A stretch of 64,000 nucleotides of DNA from Chloroflexi bacterium HGW-Chloroflexi-6 (GTDB taxonomy: Bacteria > Chloroflexota > Anaerolineae > Anaerolineales > Villigracilaceae): the NCBI GenBank assembly GCA_002840685.1, contig PHBU01000012.1:145800-209799 (forward strand). Direction: 5' to 3'. The notes under the pieces are model-generated. The model searched no databases, had not been told where the DNA came from, and worked only from the letters and a program-made list of their open reading frames with translations. Positions 8,832 through 18,249 of this stretch are shown in pieces. The position numbers and the translations under genes are program-made. Position 1 is the first letter of the stretch, and each line of letters begins with the position of its first letter.

Positions 8832-9665
8832 TCAATGCTTTTGATCATTGGCTCGGGTGTGCATACTTACGGCGATAAAAATAATGCCGATTAACATTGC
8901 AGCCAAACCACCAACAAACATCCAACTACCGGGATTAGCCCAGTCAAAATCTGGCCAGGATCGAGCAGAGGCTACTAAAATAAGCAAGATCGAAAAACTC
9001 TGTGATTGAAGAATGAGATTTGCCGCACTCCAGCGCGAGTCGGATGCTATGCCCAGCCCGACCAGCCCGGGTAATGCAAACATGGCCCCCATGACGCGGG
9101 CTGTCAGGGGAGTTAAAGTCCAGGGCCAGATATCAATCACGATCGCTGGTTGTAAGAAAAGAAACAGACTGATACCTAATGTGACCAAACCAATTGCGCC
9201 CATGATCAGACGAACCTGGCGCGGAATGACAGAATCCTGAGTATCCAGCTTCTCTGTGTCCTGGTTTCGATTGCGGAGCCACACAGCCAAAACGATAAAA
9301 GGCGCTGTGAAATACAACCCGGCCCAAGCAATAAATGAAATATGACCATGGTTGAATCGGTCCCAATGCAAGATTGTTGCGATCCCGAGCAAAGATGCAA
9401 AGGCAGTTACTGGCAAGAAGCCAACTTTGATTTTGTGCCATTGCTGGCTCCGTAATACTCCCATAAAGAAGTAAATTCCGCCTGCATAAGCCGCGCCTAA
9501 CATCATGGCCGACATTGATGGCTGAATTTTCCAGGCAAATAATTTTTCAGTTTCCCGGGGGAAAATAAATAAAATAATGAAAGCAACCAGCAGAAAAGGA
9601 ATCACCAGGGCTGCAACCCAGCGTGTTTCAGACAGTATTTGGTTACCATTATTAATTTTAGCCAT
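8832..9665 (-). CDS. Multi-pass membrane protein, unrecognised
   Basis: A 277-residue protein with about eight hydrophobic segments and a charged, glutamine- and asparagine-containing loop in the middle (around residues 140-160). The start is placed at MAKINNG because GGGAG lies 8 bases upstream; another ATG is four codons earlier (9677). Base composition is lower in GC than in the flanking housekeeping genes. It is followed upstream by an attC-like inverted repeat and a P-loop kinase on the same strand. No family recognised. Confidence 0.7.
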   Translation of the reverse strand: MAKINNGNQILSETRWVAALVIPFLLVAFIILFIFPRETEKLFAWKIQPSMSAMMLGAAYAGGIYFFMGVLRSQQWHKIKVGFLPVTAFASLLGIATILHWDRFNHGHISFIAWAGLYFTAPFIVLAVWLRNRNQDTEKLDTQDSVIPRQVRLIMGAIGLVTLGISLFLFLQPAIVIDIWPWTLTPLTARVMGAMFALPGLVGLGIASDSRWSAANLILQSQSFSILLILVASARSWPDFDWANPGSWMFVGGLAAMLIGIIFIAVSMHTRANDQKH

Positions 9666-9694
9666 ACGATCTCCCATGTTGTTAAGTGTTTATA

Positions 9695-9799
9695 GCCCAA
9701 CGGCAGGTGTCACCGGCAAAGGCGGGATGTGGTGGAAAAAGCCACCAGAGGCCGAATCCACCGCCTGCCCCGGTGCTCTCGCGGGTAGTGGTGTTGGGC
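9695..9799. repeat. attC-like imperfect inverted repeat
   Basis: Bounded by GCCCAAC (9695-9701) and GTTGGGC (9793-9799), which match the RYYYAAC/GTTRRRY core sites of integron recombination sites. Internal complementary pairs are CACCGG (9711-9716) with CCGGTG (9770-9775), and GGCGG (9721-9725) with CCGCC (9761-9765). At 105 bp the length is within the attC range. The two core-to-inner spacers are unequal and longer than in classical attC sites, so it may instead be a generic hairpin. Confidence 0.4.
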
Positions 9800-9876
9800 A
9801 GGTTTTGAAAGACGATCTTGAACCTGATACTTTCATATAGCTGCTTAATTGCTGGATAGATTTTATTTTTCTTGCA

Positions 9877-10401
9877 TCAATAATTACTACGCTGTTGGTT
9901 CTCGATCAGGCTAATAATTTGTCGACATGCATCTTCGCTATCTACATGCGTATTGTCAAATTTGTGCTCATTGGCAAGTAATGGACGCTCAATAAGTGCA
10001 TGATTCCAAGCCATTGCTGTTGTGTAGTCCCTATAGCCACTGTCGCGATCTGGATCAAGGATTCGCCGCTTGTGTTCTTCATCATTGCTGACCACCAAAG
10101 AGATAATCACGAATTGATTTAACTCAAACAAGGATGGTATCTGCTGTATGCGATAGGCTTCGAGATCATTGAGAAGAATATAGTTATAGTTATGCTTAAA
10201 ATAATTCCTGATGATAAATATAAGGTTTTCAAATGACATTGCTTCTTCACGTGATGATGCTTTTAACCACGCTGGATCAAGGTGATATTGCCGAAGCCAG
10301 CCAATCTCAATCATAACGGATTGAAAATGCTGATGTAATAGTTTTGTGATGGTGGTTTTGCCACTGCCAGGGGCACCACCAATAACGACAAGGTATGTCA
10401 T
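9877..10401 (-). CDS. P-loop kinase-like AAA family ATPase
   Basis: A 174-residue protein with Walker A GGAPGSGKTT (residues 8-17) directly at the N-terminus, as in shikimate/adenylate/gluconate-kinase-like small-molecule kinases. A lid-like basic segment (HKRRILDPDRDSGYRD) follows in the C-terminal half. I chose the ATG at 10401 because AGGA precedes it by about 7 bases; the frame extends 9 codons further (10428). It is visibly AT-richer than its neighbours and lies between two attC-like inverted repeats, suggesting transfer. Substrate unknown. Confidence 0.75.
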   Translation of the reverse strand: MTYLVVIGGAPGSGKTTITKLLHQHFQSVMIEIGWLRQYHLDPAWLKASSREEAMSFENLIFIIRNYFKHNYNYILLNDLEAYRIQQIPSLFELNQFVIISLVVSNDEEHKRRILDPDRDSGYRDYTTAMAWNHALIERPLLANEHKFDNTHVDSEDACRQIISLIENQQRSNY

Positions 10402-10449
10402 ATCTATTCCTAAAGGAGCGTTGTACATGAAAACGGGTGATAATCACAC

Positions 10450-10518
10450 GCCCAACTATGTTTTTATTGGCATGGACATCCAAAATTTCATCCACATGCC
10501 ACGCCATATCGGTTGGAT
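10450..10518. repeat. Second attC-like inverted repeat
   Basis: GCCCAAC (10450-10456) and GTTGGAT (10512-10518) enclose perfect 7-nt inner arms TGGCATG (10468-10474) and CATGCCA (10495-10501). It resembles the layout of integron attC sites and flanks the kinase gene on its 5' side. No integrase lies in the window. Confidence 0.35.
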
Positions 10519-10529
10519 ACTTGCCCGGG

Positions 10530-11321
10530 TTAGTTCTTCAACCCCTCGCGGACGGCTGCGCAGCGTTCGCAGTCTGCCCGGTCGCAGAGCAGGGCCAGCG
10601 GGTCTTTCTTGATGGCCTGCATGGTTTGGACGATCACCATCCGCATCGGCATGGCGCGGATGGCGGCCTGCCCGACCTGGATGACAACCGTGTGCGGGCG
10701 CAGGGCAGGTTCGAGGGCCTCGAAGCCCGCCGAGCAGCCGGGGAAGCCGGGACAGGTCACGGTCCCGTTCTCGGTTAGCGCCCAGCGCGTGAACTGTTTG
10801 CGGCTGGCGAGCTTTTCTCCCAGGTGAATGGCGGTGTTGGCGGTGTGGTCCACGCCGAGCAGCACCACCCAGCCATCGGCGTTGGCGATTTCCATCAAGG
10901 GGGCGAACGGGTTTTCGAGTGTCTGTGTTTGCAATATCTTGCCGGCATTCACCCCGGCAAATGAAAGAATGGGGTGCATCGAGCGGCTGGCCTGCGGTCT
11001 CTGGCGCAGGCTTTCGGGCACGACCCCCATCATCACATCGGCGGGCATGTTCGGGTCGAACGGCTCTGCCAGACGGTTCCAGGCCTGGGCGCGCGAGTAA
11101 TTGACCGCATTGTTGGCCGGGCCGGAGGCGGGCGTGATCATGGTCTTGTAGGTATGGGTTGGCATGATAACCGCCCCCATGCTGTACATCAAGGCCGTTG
11201 CGATCGAATCCGCGCCGCCAGTTACCTGCCCGAAGGCGCGCAAGGAGGCGTGTGCCACGACAGCCTTGTTATTTAGCTTTAGCTCCTGGAATGCCAGGAT
11301 CAGATCGTTATATTCCCACAC
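10530..11321 (-). CDS. AAC(3)-family N-acetyltransferase-like protein
   Basis: A 263-residue protein of the aminoglycoside 3-N-acetyltransferase (Antibiotic_NAT) family. Recognisable blocks are VVAHASLRAFGQVTGGADS, the following VIMPTHTYKT, HPILSFAGVNA, and LLGVDHTANTAIHLGE, which correspond to the acetyl-CoA and active-site blocks of AAC(3). The start is a GTG at 11321 with GGGGA upstream, 4 bases after the stop of the enoyl-CoA hydratase gene, so the pair is probably translationally coupled. The open frame continues further upstream only as an out-of-frame shadow of that gene. Real substrates of chromosomal family members are often not aminoglycosides. The C-terminus has a CDRADCERC cysteine cluster. 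Confidence 0.82.
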   Translation of the reverse strand: MWEYNDLILAFQELKLNNKAVVAHASLRAFGQVTGGADSIATALMYSMGAVIMPTHTYKTMITPASGPANNAVNYSRAQAWNRLAEPFDPNMPADVMMGVVPESLRQRPQASRSMHPILSFAGVNAGKILQTQTLENPFAPLMEIANADGWVVLLGVDHTANTAIHLGEKLASRKQFTRWALTENGTVTCPGFPGCSAGFEALEPALRPHTVVIQVGQAAIRAMPMRMVIVQTMQAIKKDPLALLCDRADCERCAAVREGLKN

Positions 11322-11325
11322 GCGG

Positions 11326-12099
11326 CTATTTCCCCGTCCAGGTTGGTTTTCGTTTTTCAAGGAAGGCGCGCATGCCTTCTTTTTGATCCTGGCTGGCGAA
11401 GGCCAGTTGGAACAGGCGGCGCTCGTCGTCGAGCGTTTCGGACAGCGACCCCTCGAAGGCGGCGTTGACGGCTTCTTTGGCAAAACGCAGAGCCAGCGGA
11501 GAACGCTCCGCGATTTCGGCGGCCAGGGCCAGCGCTTCGTCCAGGATGCGCTCGTTGGGCACCACCCGGTTGACCAATCCGTATTTTTCCGCTTCGGCCG
11601 CACTGAGCTGGCGGTTGTTGAGCACCATTTCCATCGCCAGGGTTTTGCCGACGGCACGGGTCAGGCGCTGTGTGCCGCCCCCGCCAGGGATGACCCCGAT
11701 CGTGACTTCGGGCAGGCCAAAGCGGGCGCTTTCTGCGGCGACGATCATATCGCACAGCAGGACCAATTCAAACCCGCCGCCCAGTGCAAAGCCTGATACC
11801 GCTGCGATCAGCGGTTTGCTGACCCGAGCCAGCCGCGCGAACAGGTCGCTGAAGCCGTTGGTGGTCATCTCGATGGCGCTCATTTCGGCCATCTCTTTGA
11901 TGTCGGCCCCGGCCGCAAAAGCGCGCGAACTGCCCGTCAGTACGATCGCGCCGATGGCCGGGTCGCTGTCGCAGGCGGCCAGCGCTTCGCCCAACTCGGA
12001 CAGCAGGCTGCGGTTGAGCGCGTTCAGGGCTTGTGGACGGTTGAGCGTGATGATCGCCACCCGCCCGTTGGTTTCGGTCAGGATGTTGGTGTAGGTCAT
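11326..12099 (-). CDS. Enoyl-CoA hydratase/isomerase (crotonase family)
   Basis: A 257-residue crotonase. Diagnostic blocks are AFAAGADIKEM (oxyanion hole 1), GFALGGGFELVLLCD (oxyanion hole 2 and first catalytic Glu), and FGLPEVTIGVIPGGGGTQRL (second Glu). Having both glutamates favours a true hydratase of acyl-CoA oxidation. AAGGAGG precedes the ATG. It is first in a two-gene unit with the AAC(3)-like gene. Confidence 0.95.
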   Translation of the reverse strand: MTYTNILTETNGRVAIITLNRPQALNALNRSLLSELGEALAACDSDPAIGAIVLTGSSRAFAAGADIKEMAEMSAIEMTTNGFSDLFARLARVSKPLIAAVSGFALGGGFELVLLCDMIVAAESARFGLPEVTIGVIPGGGGTQRLTRAVGKTLAMEMVLNNRQLSAAEAEKYGLVNRVVPNERILDEALALAAEIAERSPLALRFAKEAVNAAFEGSLSETLDDERRLFQLAFASQDQKEGMRAFLEKRKPTWTGK

Positions 12100-12217
12100 G
12101 CGGCCTCCTTGCGAATACTGAAATTATACGCCGAAAGCAAAGCGACAGAACACTCTGTACCGCATATTTCTGGAGCAGTCTAGGCCTGGGCCTGCGGAAG
12201 GGTTGAATGCCGGCATT

Positions 12218-12260
12218 AAGCAGCCCAAGGGGTGATCCAAAATCATCCTTTGGGCTGCTT
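12218..12260. terminator. Long inverted repeat, possible terminator
   Basis: Near-perfect 19-nt arms around a 5-base loop, starting AAGCAGCCCAA and ending TTGGGCTGCTT. It has a poor U-tract. It sits between the divergently transcribed enoyl-CoA hydratase and padR genes, just upstream of the padR promoter, so it may be an insulating or regulatory hairpin rather than a terminator. Confidence 0.5.
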
Positions 12261-12286
12261 GCATCTTTGTCTGTGGCTGTTATAAT
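12259..12286 (+). promoter_or_regulatory. Promoter of the padR operon
   Basis: TTGCAT (12259-12264), 16-bp spacer, TATAAT (12281-12286), 37 bases before the padR start. Confidence 0.6.
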
Positions 12287-12290
12287 CCTG

Positions 12291-12310
12291 AATAGTCAAA
12301 TCTGATTATT
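12291..12310. promoter_or_regulatory. Candidate PadR operator
   Basis: AATAGTCA (12291-12298), 4 bases, TGATTATT (12303-12310): an inverted repeat matching 7 of 8 positions at the expected transcription start. Fits autorepression by the PadR protein encoded next. Confidence 0.45.
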
Positions 12311-12322
12311 TATCAAAGGCCT

Positions 12323-12835
12323 ATGGAAAAAAAACTTTTACTTCTCGGGCTGCTGCGCCGCCAGGAAATGCACGGTTATCAGTTGAATGAGTTTATCGAC
12401 AATAACCTGGCTTTGTGCACTGACCTGAAAAAACCGACCGCCTATTACCTGCTCGACAAAATGTCCGCCGAAGGGCTGATTCGCGCCGAGACGGAACAGG
12501 AAGGCAACCGCCCGCCGCGTCGGGTTTACCGCCTGACCGAAGCGGGCGAAGCCGCCTTCCAGGCGCTTTTGCGTGAGAACCTGTCGGCCTATGCTCATGT
12601 CAATTTCCCCGGCGATATCGGCCTGGCGTTTCTCGATGGGCTAACCCCGGGCGAAGCTTTGCCGCTGCTGCTTGAGCAGAGACAAAAAGCGCAGGTCCGC
12701 CTGGCTGAAATTCAGACTGTGCCCGTCCATGGCGGCAGCCTGCAGCTTGTTTTTTCGCATCAGGCGCACCACCTGCAGGCCGAGCTGGCCTGGCTGGACG
12801 AAATAATTCAGATCCTTCAATCCAAAAACGAATAA
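12323..12835 (+). CDS. PadR-family transcriptional regulator
   Basis: A 170-residue regulator: an N-terminal winged helix (LLLLGLLRRQEMHGYQLNEF, then PTAYYLLDKMSAEGLI and a wing RPPRRVYRLTEAGEAAF), followed by a C-terminal helical dimerisation region. It is followed by a membrane protein (10 bases) and an MFS transporter (20 bases). The usual role of such trios is ligand-responsive repression of an efflux pump. Confidence 0.9.
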   Translation: MEKKLLLLGLLRRQEMHGYQLNEFIDNNLALCTDLKKPTAYYLLDKMSAEGLIRAETEQEGNRPPRRVYRLTEAGEAAFQALLRENLSAYAHVNFPGDIGLAFLDGLTPGEALPLLLEQRQKAQVRLAEIQTVPVHGGSLQLVFSHQAHHLQAELAWLDEIIQILQSKNE

Positions 12836-12845
12836 GGAGATTTTT

Positions 12846-13262
12846 ATGCTAACCCTGCTTACGATCCATTCGATTGTCCGCTGGCTGACCGTTCTGGCGG
12901 CCCTGGGCGCGATCATCAAACTGACGCTTGGCCTGCTCAAAAAACAGGATTATGACAAAATGACCGGTGGGCTGGTCTCGGCTTTCGGCGGTTTGATGGA
13001 CACCCAATTGCTGCTCGGTCTGATGTTCTTCCTCTGGAACGGTCTGGCCGGGGCTGGGTTTCCGCGCCAACGCTGGGAACATTTCAGCATTATGCTTGTG
13101 GCTGTTATCGTGGCGCATCTGCCCGCGATGTGGAAAAAAGCTGAACCGCAAAAACGCCTGCGCAATACCCTGCTGGCAGTCGCCGGTTCATTGGTGCTGG
13201 TTGTGCTGGGTGTCAGCCTGTTGCAGCCCAACCGCTGGCTGACCATTTTTGGTTTGTTCTAA
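12846..13262 (+). CDS. Four-helix membrane protein, unrecognised
   Basis: A 138-residue membrane protein with four hydrophobic segments (around residues 8-30, 45-65, 80-95 and 108-128) and conserved-looking histidines (TIHSIVRW; VAHLPAMW) that could be haem or metal ligands. AAGGAG precedes the ATG. It lies inside the padR-MFS unit, so it may be co-regulated with the transporter. Confidence 0.75.
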   Translation: MLTLLTIHSIVRWLTVLAALGAIIKLTLGLLKKQDYDKMTGGLVSAFGGLMDTQLLLGLMFFLWNGLAGAGFPRQRWEHFSIMLVAVIVAHLPAMWKKAEPQKRLRNTLLAVAGSLVLVVLGVSLLQPNRWLTIFGLF

Positions 13263-13282
13263 TTTGTGATCCAAGAGGAAGA

Positions 13283-14608
13283 ATGACTGAACCCATACTC
13301 GAAATTAACGACAAATTGGATTTTAAGAAAATTCTACCGGTCCTGGTCATTCTTCTGATCGACCTGCTTGGCCTGTCCATCGTTATTCCGCTCATGCCGC
13401 TGTATGCGGCCCGCTTCGGTGCCAATCCCCTTATGATTGGGCTGTTGGGCGCCGCCTACCCGATGATGCAGTTTATCGGCGCCCCCATTTTGGGCCGTCT
13501 TTCCGACCGTTTCGGGCGTCGCCCCATTCTGCTGGTGAGCCAGGTCGGCACGTTCGTCGGGTTTTTGTTGCTCGGGTTTGCAAATACCCTGGTTTTGTTG
13601 TTTGTCTCGCGCCTGATCGATGGTCTGTCCGGGGCGAATATTTCCACAGCCCAGGCGGTTGTGGCCGATGTGACAAATGAGAAAACCCGCACCCAGGGTT
13701 TGGGCCTGATCGGGGCTGCCTTTGGGCTGGGTTTTATTCTTGGGCCGATCATTGCCTTTGCCGTTCTGTTTGCTTCAGGTAACAGTTACCAGGCGGTGGC
13801 TTTTACCGCGGCCTTCTTCTCGCTTGCTTCCCTGTTGCTGACCTTCTTCTGGCTGCCTGAAACACATGACCCCCAAAAAGGCGCCTCCAATGGCAAATCC
13901 CCGTTTACGCTGGGGGCGATGAAGAACGCCCTCAACCGTCCGGTCATTGGCCTGCTGCTGGTCTTGATGTTTGTCTATCAACTGGCTTTTGGCGGCTATG
14001 AACAGATGTTTTCGCTGTTTGCCCTCGACCGGGTTGGGATGGGCGCTCGCGACACCTCGGGCTTGTTTGTTTTTATCGGGCTCATTATCGTGATTGTGCA
14101 GGGTGGCCTGGTGGGGCAGTGGAGCAAAAAGTACGGCGATCGCCGCCTGGTGCTGGTCGGGCTTTCAACCCTGGCGCTCGGCCTGATTTTGACGGCTGTG
14201 ACTCCACAGGTCGCGACTCCCTGGTATGACCAGGCTCAGTTGACTGCTGAAATGCAGGGTAAGGTATCAACACAATTGATCAATATCAACCTGCCCGATG
14301 GCGCAAACCGAGGCTGGCTTGGGCTGTTGTGGCTGGCGGCAGCCTCCATCCCCGCCGCCATTGGTGGAGGTGTCTTAATGCCTGCCATCAATAGCTTGAT
14401 CACCAAATCGGCTGGCAAGGATGAGGTCGGCGGTATTCTGGGGATCTCCTCCAGCTTTTACAGCGCGGCCAATGCCATCACGCCGCTTTTTTTCGGGTCG
14501 CTCTTCCAATGGTTTGGCGCGCCAGTGCCGTTCTTGCTTGGGGGCGCGCTTCTGGCAGTGTTGTGGCTGGTGGCGATGAAGACCGTCCGTGTACCGCAGG
14601 CGGCGTAA
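13283..14608 (+). CDS. MFS drug-efflux-type transporter (TetA-like)
   Basis: A 441-residue, 12-helix major facilitator. The loop 2-3 signature GRLSDRFGRRPILL and motif C-like GAAFGLGFILGPIIA place it among drug:H+ antiporters of the 12-TM group, nearest TetA-type. An unusually long extracytoplasmic loop of about 50 residues (around residues 310-350) precedes helix 10. It is last in the padR operon and ends at a bidirectional terminator shared with dnaJ. Substrate unknown. Confidence 0.9.
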   Translation: MTEPILEINDKLDFKKILPVLVILLIDLLGLSIVIPLMPLYAARFGANPLMIGLLGAAYPMMQFIGAPILGRLSDRFGRRPILLVSQVGTFVGFLLLGFANTLVLLFVSRLIDGLSGANISTAQAVVADVTNEKTRTQGLGLIGAAFGLGFILGPIIAFAVLFASGNSYQAVAFTAAFFSLASLLLTFFWLPETHDPQKGASNGKSPFTLGAMKNALNRPVIGLLLVLMFVYQLAFGGYEQMFSLFALDRVGMGARDTSGLFVFIGLIIVIVQGGLVGQWSKKYGDRRLVLVGLSTLALGLILTAVTPQVATPWYDQAQLTAEMQGKVSTQLININLPDGANRGWLGLLWLAAASIPAAIGGGVLMPAINSLITKSAGKDEVGGILGISSSFYSAANAITPLFFGSLFQWFGAPVPFLLGGALLAVLWLVAMKTVRVPQAA

Positions 14609-14621
14609 CGGCGAGTGGAAT

Positions 14622-14660
14622 GAAAAACGGACGAAGTTTTTAGCTTCGTCCGTTTTTGTT
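14622..14660. terminator. Bidirectional terminator between MFS gene and dnaJ
   Basis: Stem ACGGACGAAG/CTTCGTCCGT with A-rich 5' and T-rich 3' flanks. It works on both strands and separates the convergent transporter and heat-shock operons. Confidence 0.85.
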
Positions 14661-14692
14661 TAATTCCGCTTCGCTGGTTATCGTTCAGGGGT

Positions 14693-15811
14693 TTACCCGC
14701 CAAAGGCGTCGTTCAGCCAGTCGAAAAAGCCTTTTTGGCGAGGTTGGGGGGTGGTGCCGAGGGTCTCGGCCAGTTTCCCGAAGAGTTCGCGCTGCTCGGC
14801 CGACAGCCGGGTCGGAATATCGACATTGACCATCACTTTTTGGTCGCCGCGCCCGCTCTGACGGATGCGCGGAACGCCCTTGCTGCGCAGGTTGAAAACC
14901 TTGCCGGGCTGTGTTCCGGCCGGGATGCTGAGTTTCTCCGGTCCGTCCACTGTGGGCACTTCGATTTCCGCGCCAAGAACGGCCTGGGCAATATTAATAT
15001 CCAGATCGAGCAATATGTCCTCACCGCGCCGCTTGAAATATTCGTGCGGGGTGACATCCACCACCAAAAACAGGTTGCCGTTCGGCCCGCCATGGCTGCC
15101 GGGCTGGCCCTCGCCGGGCAGGCGGATCTGCATGCCGTTATCGACCCCGGCCGGGATCGAAACCTTCTTGTTAATGCGTTTGCGTTCCAATCCACGCCCG
15201 CTGCAGGTGTGGCACACTTTTTCGATGATCTGTCCGCGACCGCTGCACTGCGGGCAGGCCACGGTTTCAACCATCTGGACGATAAAGGTCTGGCGAACCT
15301 GGCGCACTTCACCGCGCCCGCCGCACTGCTGGCAGGTGCGCACGCTTGTGCCAGGTTCTGCGCCGTTGCCGTGGCAGGTTGAGCAGGCTTCATCGCGCTC
15401 GAAATCGACTTCTTTTTCCGCGCCAAAGATGGCTTCTTCAAAGGTCAGCGAAATCGCCATTTGCAGATCGCGCCCGCGCCGGGGCTGGTTGCGCCGCGAG
15501 GAAGATCCGCCCCCGCCGCCAAAGCCGAACATCTGCTCGAAAATATCGCCGATATCCACCGTGAAATCGGGGTTGCCGCCCATATCTCCCAGCCCGGAGT
15601 GACCGTAGCGATCGTAGCGGGCGCGTTTCTCAGGGTCAGAAAGCACCCCGTAAGCCTCATTGATTTCTTTAAAACGGTCTTCGGCATCCGGCTCTTTGCT
15701 TACGTCCGGGTGATATTGGCGCGCCAATTTACGGAATGCGCTTTTCAACTCATCCGGCGTTGCCTGACGCGAAACACCTAAAAGTTCATAATAATCACGA
15801 TTGCTTGGCAT
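14693..15811 (-). CDS. dnaJ: Chaperone DnaJ
   Basis: A 372-residue type I Hsp40. The J-domain has YHPDVSK (HPD motif), then a Gly/Phe region (FGGGGGSSS), then four CxxCxGxG zinc-finger repeats ([32 protein letters not shown]), then the C-terminal substrate-binding domains. It stimulates the DnaK ATPase and delivers unfolded clients. It starts 2 bases after the dnaK stop as last gene of the hrcA-grpE-dnaK-dnaJ operon. Confidence 0.98.
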   Translation of the reverse strand: MPSNRDYYELLGVSRQATPDELKSAFRKLARQYHPDVSKEPDAEDRFKEINEAYGVLSDPEKRARYDRYGHSGLGDMGGNPDFTVDIGDIFEQMFGFGGGGGSSSRRNQPRRGRDLQMAISLTFEEAIFGAEKEVDFERDEACSTCHGNGAEPGTSVRTCQQCGGRGEVRQVRQTFIVQMVETVACPQCSGRGQIIEKVCHTCSGRGLERKRINKKVSIPAGVDNGMQIRLPGEGQPGSHGGPNGNLFLVVDVTPHEYFKRRGEDILLDLDINIAQAVLGAEIEVPTVDGPEKLSIPAGTQPGKVFNLRSKGVPRIRQSGRGDQKVMVNVDIPTRLSAEQRELFGKLAETLGTTPQPRQKGFFDWLNDAFGG

Positions 15812-15813
15812 AA

Positions 15814-17658
15814 TTAATCCAGAATTTTGGTTTTGGGAGGATCAAAGCCGGGCGGTGGTGGGGAGGGGGGCGTATCGCTCCCGCTGTTGACCATCGCCGC
15901 TTGCAAGGCTTCGACCTGTTTTTGAATCTCAACCGGATCATCCCCGGCGAGGGCCTGTTTAACCGTTTCGACGGCTTTTTCAACCCGGAAACGTTTTGTG
16001 TCTGAAAGTGGTTTGTCCGCGGCCATGATTCCCGCGGCGGCAGCCAGCATGGTGTTGGCCTGATTGCGCGCTTCGATCAACTCGCGCTGTTTGCGGTCTT
16101 CTGTTGCATGGGCTTCGGCATCCTGGCGCATTTTTTCGACTTCTTCTGTGCTCAGGCCGGAAGAAGCGGTCAGGGTGATGTTCTGGGTGCGTCCGCTGTT
16201 TTTATCGCGCGCGGTGACTTTCAAGATGCCGTTGGCATCGATATCGAAGGTCACTTCGATTTGCGGCATTCCGCGCGGGGCGGGGTTGATGCCATCCAGG
16301 ATGAAGCGGCCCAGGCTTTTGTTGTCGGCCGCCAGGGGGCGTTCACCTTGCACGACATGCACCTCAACCTGGGGTTGGTTGTCGGTAGCGGTCGAGAACA
16401 TGTCCACCTTGCGGGTCGGGATGGTGGTGTTGCGCTCGATCAGCGTGGTGGCCACCCCGCCCATCGTTTCGATCGAAAGGGTCAGCGGGGTCACATCCAG
16501 CAGGAGCACATCGGCCACATCGCCGGCCAGCACCCCGGCCTGGACCGCTGCGCCGATCGCCACGACTTCGTCGGGGTTGACGCCTTTATGCGGTTCCTTG
16601 CCAAAGAAGCGGCGCACGGTCTCTTGAATGGCTGGCATGCGCGTCATGCCGCCCACCAGCACGATTTCGTTGATCTGGGCCGGGGTCAGCGAGGCGTCAG
16701 AAAGCGCTTGGCGGATCGGGGCCAGGGTGCGTTCGACCAATTCGGCGGTTAATTGTTCCAGCTTGGAGCGGGTCAGCGAAACGGACAAATGTTTGGGGCC
16801 GGAGGCGTCCGCTGTAAGATAAGGCAGGTGAACATCGGCTTGCAGGGTCGAGGTCATTTCGATCTTGGCTTTTTCTGCAGCTTCTTTCAGGCGTTGCAGG
16901 GCCTGGGGGTCGCGGCGTAGATCGAAACCGTTCTCGCGCTGGAATTCCCCTGCCAGGTATTCCATGATGCGCTCGTCAAAATCATCGCCGCCCAGGAAGG
17001 TATCTCCGCTGGTGGCTTTTACCTCGAAAACGCCATCCCCAACTTCCAGTATGGAAACATCGAAGGTGCCGCCGCCCAGATCGTAAACCAGGATGGTTTC
17101 GTTGATCTTCTTGTCGAGCCCGTAGGCCAGGGAGGATGCGGTGGGTTCGTTGATGATGCGCAGCACTTCCAACCCGGCGATCTTGCCGGCATCTTTGGTT
17201 GCGTTGCGCTGGGCGTCGTTGAAATACGCCGGGACGGTGATGACCGCCTGGGTGACGGGTTCGCCAAGGTAGGCTTCGGCATCGCGCTTGAGTTTTGACA
17301 GGATCATGGCCGAAATTTCGGGCGGGGCATATTCTTTTGCGCCCATCCAGATGCGCACATCACCGTTTTCGGCCGGGGTGACGCGGTACGGGATCCGCTT
17401 GACGGAGCGCTGCACCAGACTGTCTTCGAACTTTCGGCCCATAAAGCGTTTGACCGAGAAGACGGTGTTTTGAGCGTTGATAATGGATTGGTTGCGGGCC
17501 ACACGCCCCACCAGGCGTTCATCGTTTTTGTTGACGGCCACCACCGACGGGACGATCCGCTCCCCTTCAGCGGAAGGAATCACAAATGGTTCGCTGCCGA
17601 CCATGACGGCGACAACGCTGTTGGTGGTTCCCAGGTCTATCCCGATGATTTTCCCCAT
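15814..17658 (-). CDS. dnaK: Chaperone DnaK (Hsp70)
   Basis: A 614-residue Hsp70. The ATPase domain starts [18 protein letters not shown], with the second phosphate loop [14 protein letters not shown] and the adenosine motif LVGGMTRMP. The substrate-binding domain contains [17 protein letters not shown] and the helical lid follows. The tail is Pro-rich ([11 protein letters not shown]) rather than the EEVD-like ends of some orthologs. The start codon abuts the grpE stop codon with no gap, indicating coupled translation. Confidence 0.98.
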   Translation of the reverse strand: MGKIIGIDLGTTNSVVAVMVGSEPFVIPSAEGERIVPSVVAVNKNDERLVGRVARNQSIINAQNTVFSVKRFMGRKFEDSLVQRSVKRIPYRVTPAENGDVRIWMGAKEYAPPEISAMILSKLKRDAEAYLGEPVTQAVITVPAYFNDAQRNATKDAGKIAGLEVLRIINEPTASSLAYGLDKKINETILVYDLGGGTFDVSILEVGDGVFEVKATSGDTFLGGDDFDERIMEYLAGEFQRENGFDLRRDPQALQRLKEAAEKAKIEMTSTLQADVHLPYLTADASGPKHLSVSLTRSKLEQLTAELVERTLAPIRQALSDASLTPAQINEIVLVGGMTRMPAIQETVRRFFGKEPHKGVNPDEVVAIGAAVQAGVLAGDVADVLLLDVTPLTLSIETMGGVATTLIERNTTIPTRKVDMFSTATDNQPQVEVHVVQGERPLAADNKSLGRFILDGINPAPRGMPQIEVTFDIDANGILKVTARDKNSGRTQNITLTASSGLSTEEVEKMRQDAEAHATEDRKQRELIEARNQANTMLAAAAGIMAADKPLSDTKRFRVEKAVETVKQALAGDDPVEIQKQVEALQAAMVNSGSDTPPSPPPPGFDPPKTKILD

Positions 17659-18183
17659 TTAGGCAGCCACTTTGACCATTGCCGGGCGCAGGACGCGCTC
17701 ACCGTGCATGTATCCTTGTTGCAAAACGGCGATCACCAGGCCGGATTCGTGATTTGGCGATTCTTCCTGCATGATGGCTTCGTGCAGGTTGGGGTCGAAG
17801 GGTTGGCCTTCCGCCTGGATGCGGGTGATACCTTCTTTATCCAGGATGGACTGGAATTTACGAATAACCATTTCCACGCCGTCGGCCCAGGCATTTCCTG
17901 CGGGACGGTTGGCCATGGCGCGTTCAAGATCATCCAGAACGGGCAATAGTTTCTTGATGGTTTCATCGCTGGCCTGGGCCCACATTTGAGATTTCTCAGA
18001 TTCTATTCGGCGGCGGAAGTTGGTAAAGTCGGCTCGTTCGCGCAGCAGGGCATCGAGGTATTCTTGCTTTTTGGCTTCGGCTTCGCTGGCCTGGTTTTGC
18101 AGGTTTTGCAATTCTTCAACTGAAATGGATGGGGTGTTTTCAGTTGTTTCAGAAGTTGTTGGTTTGTGCGATTTTTTTTGCAT
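17659..18183 (-). CDS. grpE: Nucleotide exchange factor GrpE
   Basis: A 174-residue GrpE: an N-terminal polar/coiled-coil segment (about residues 20-55), the conserved FTNFRRRIESEK, then the C-terminal beta-domain with the family hallmark PNLHEAIMQ and HGERVLRPAMVKV. It releases ADP from DnaK. I start at MQKKSHKP (18183); an ATG 17 codons upstream is possible but lies nearer the end of hrcA. Confidence 0.95.
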   Translation of the reverse strand: MQKKSHKPTTSETTENTPSISVEELQNLQNQASEAEAKKQEYLDALLRERADFTNFRRRIESEKSQMWAQASDETIKKLLPVLDDLERAMANRPAGNAWADGVEMVIRKFQSILDKEGITRIQAEGQPFDPNLHEAIMQEESPNHESGLVIAVLQQGYMHGERVLRPAMVKVAA

Positions 18184-18249
18184 GTTTCTTCTACCCTTAA
18201 TCTTGGTAATTTTATTCTGAAGATAAATGCCCAAAGTTTAGGGCTGATT

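Noticed and set aside
10307..10507. 66-codon frame suggesting a frameshifted kinase N-terminus
   Set aside because: The kinase gene already starts cleanly at 10401 with its own Shine-Dalgarno and intact P-loop.
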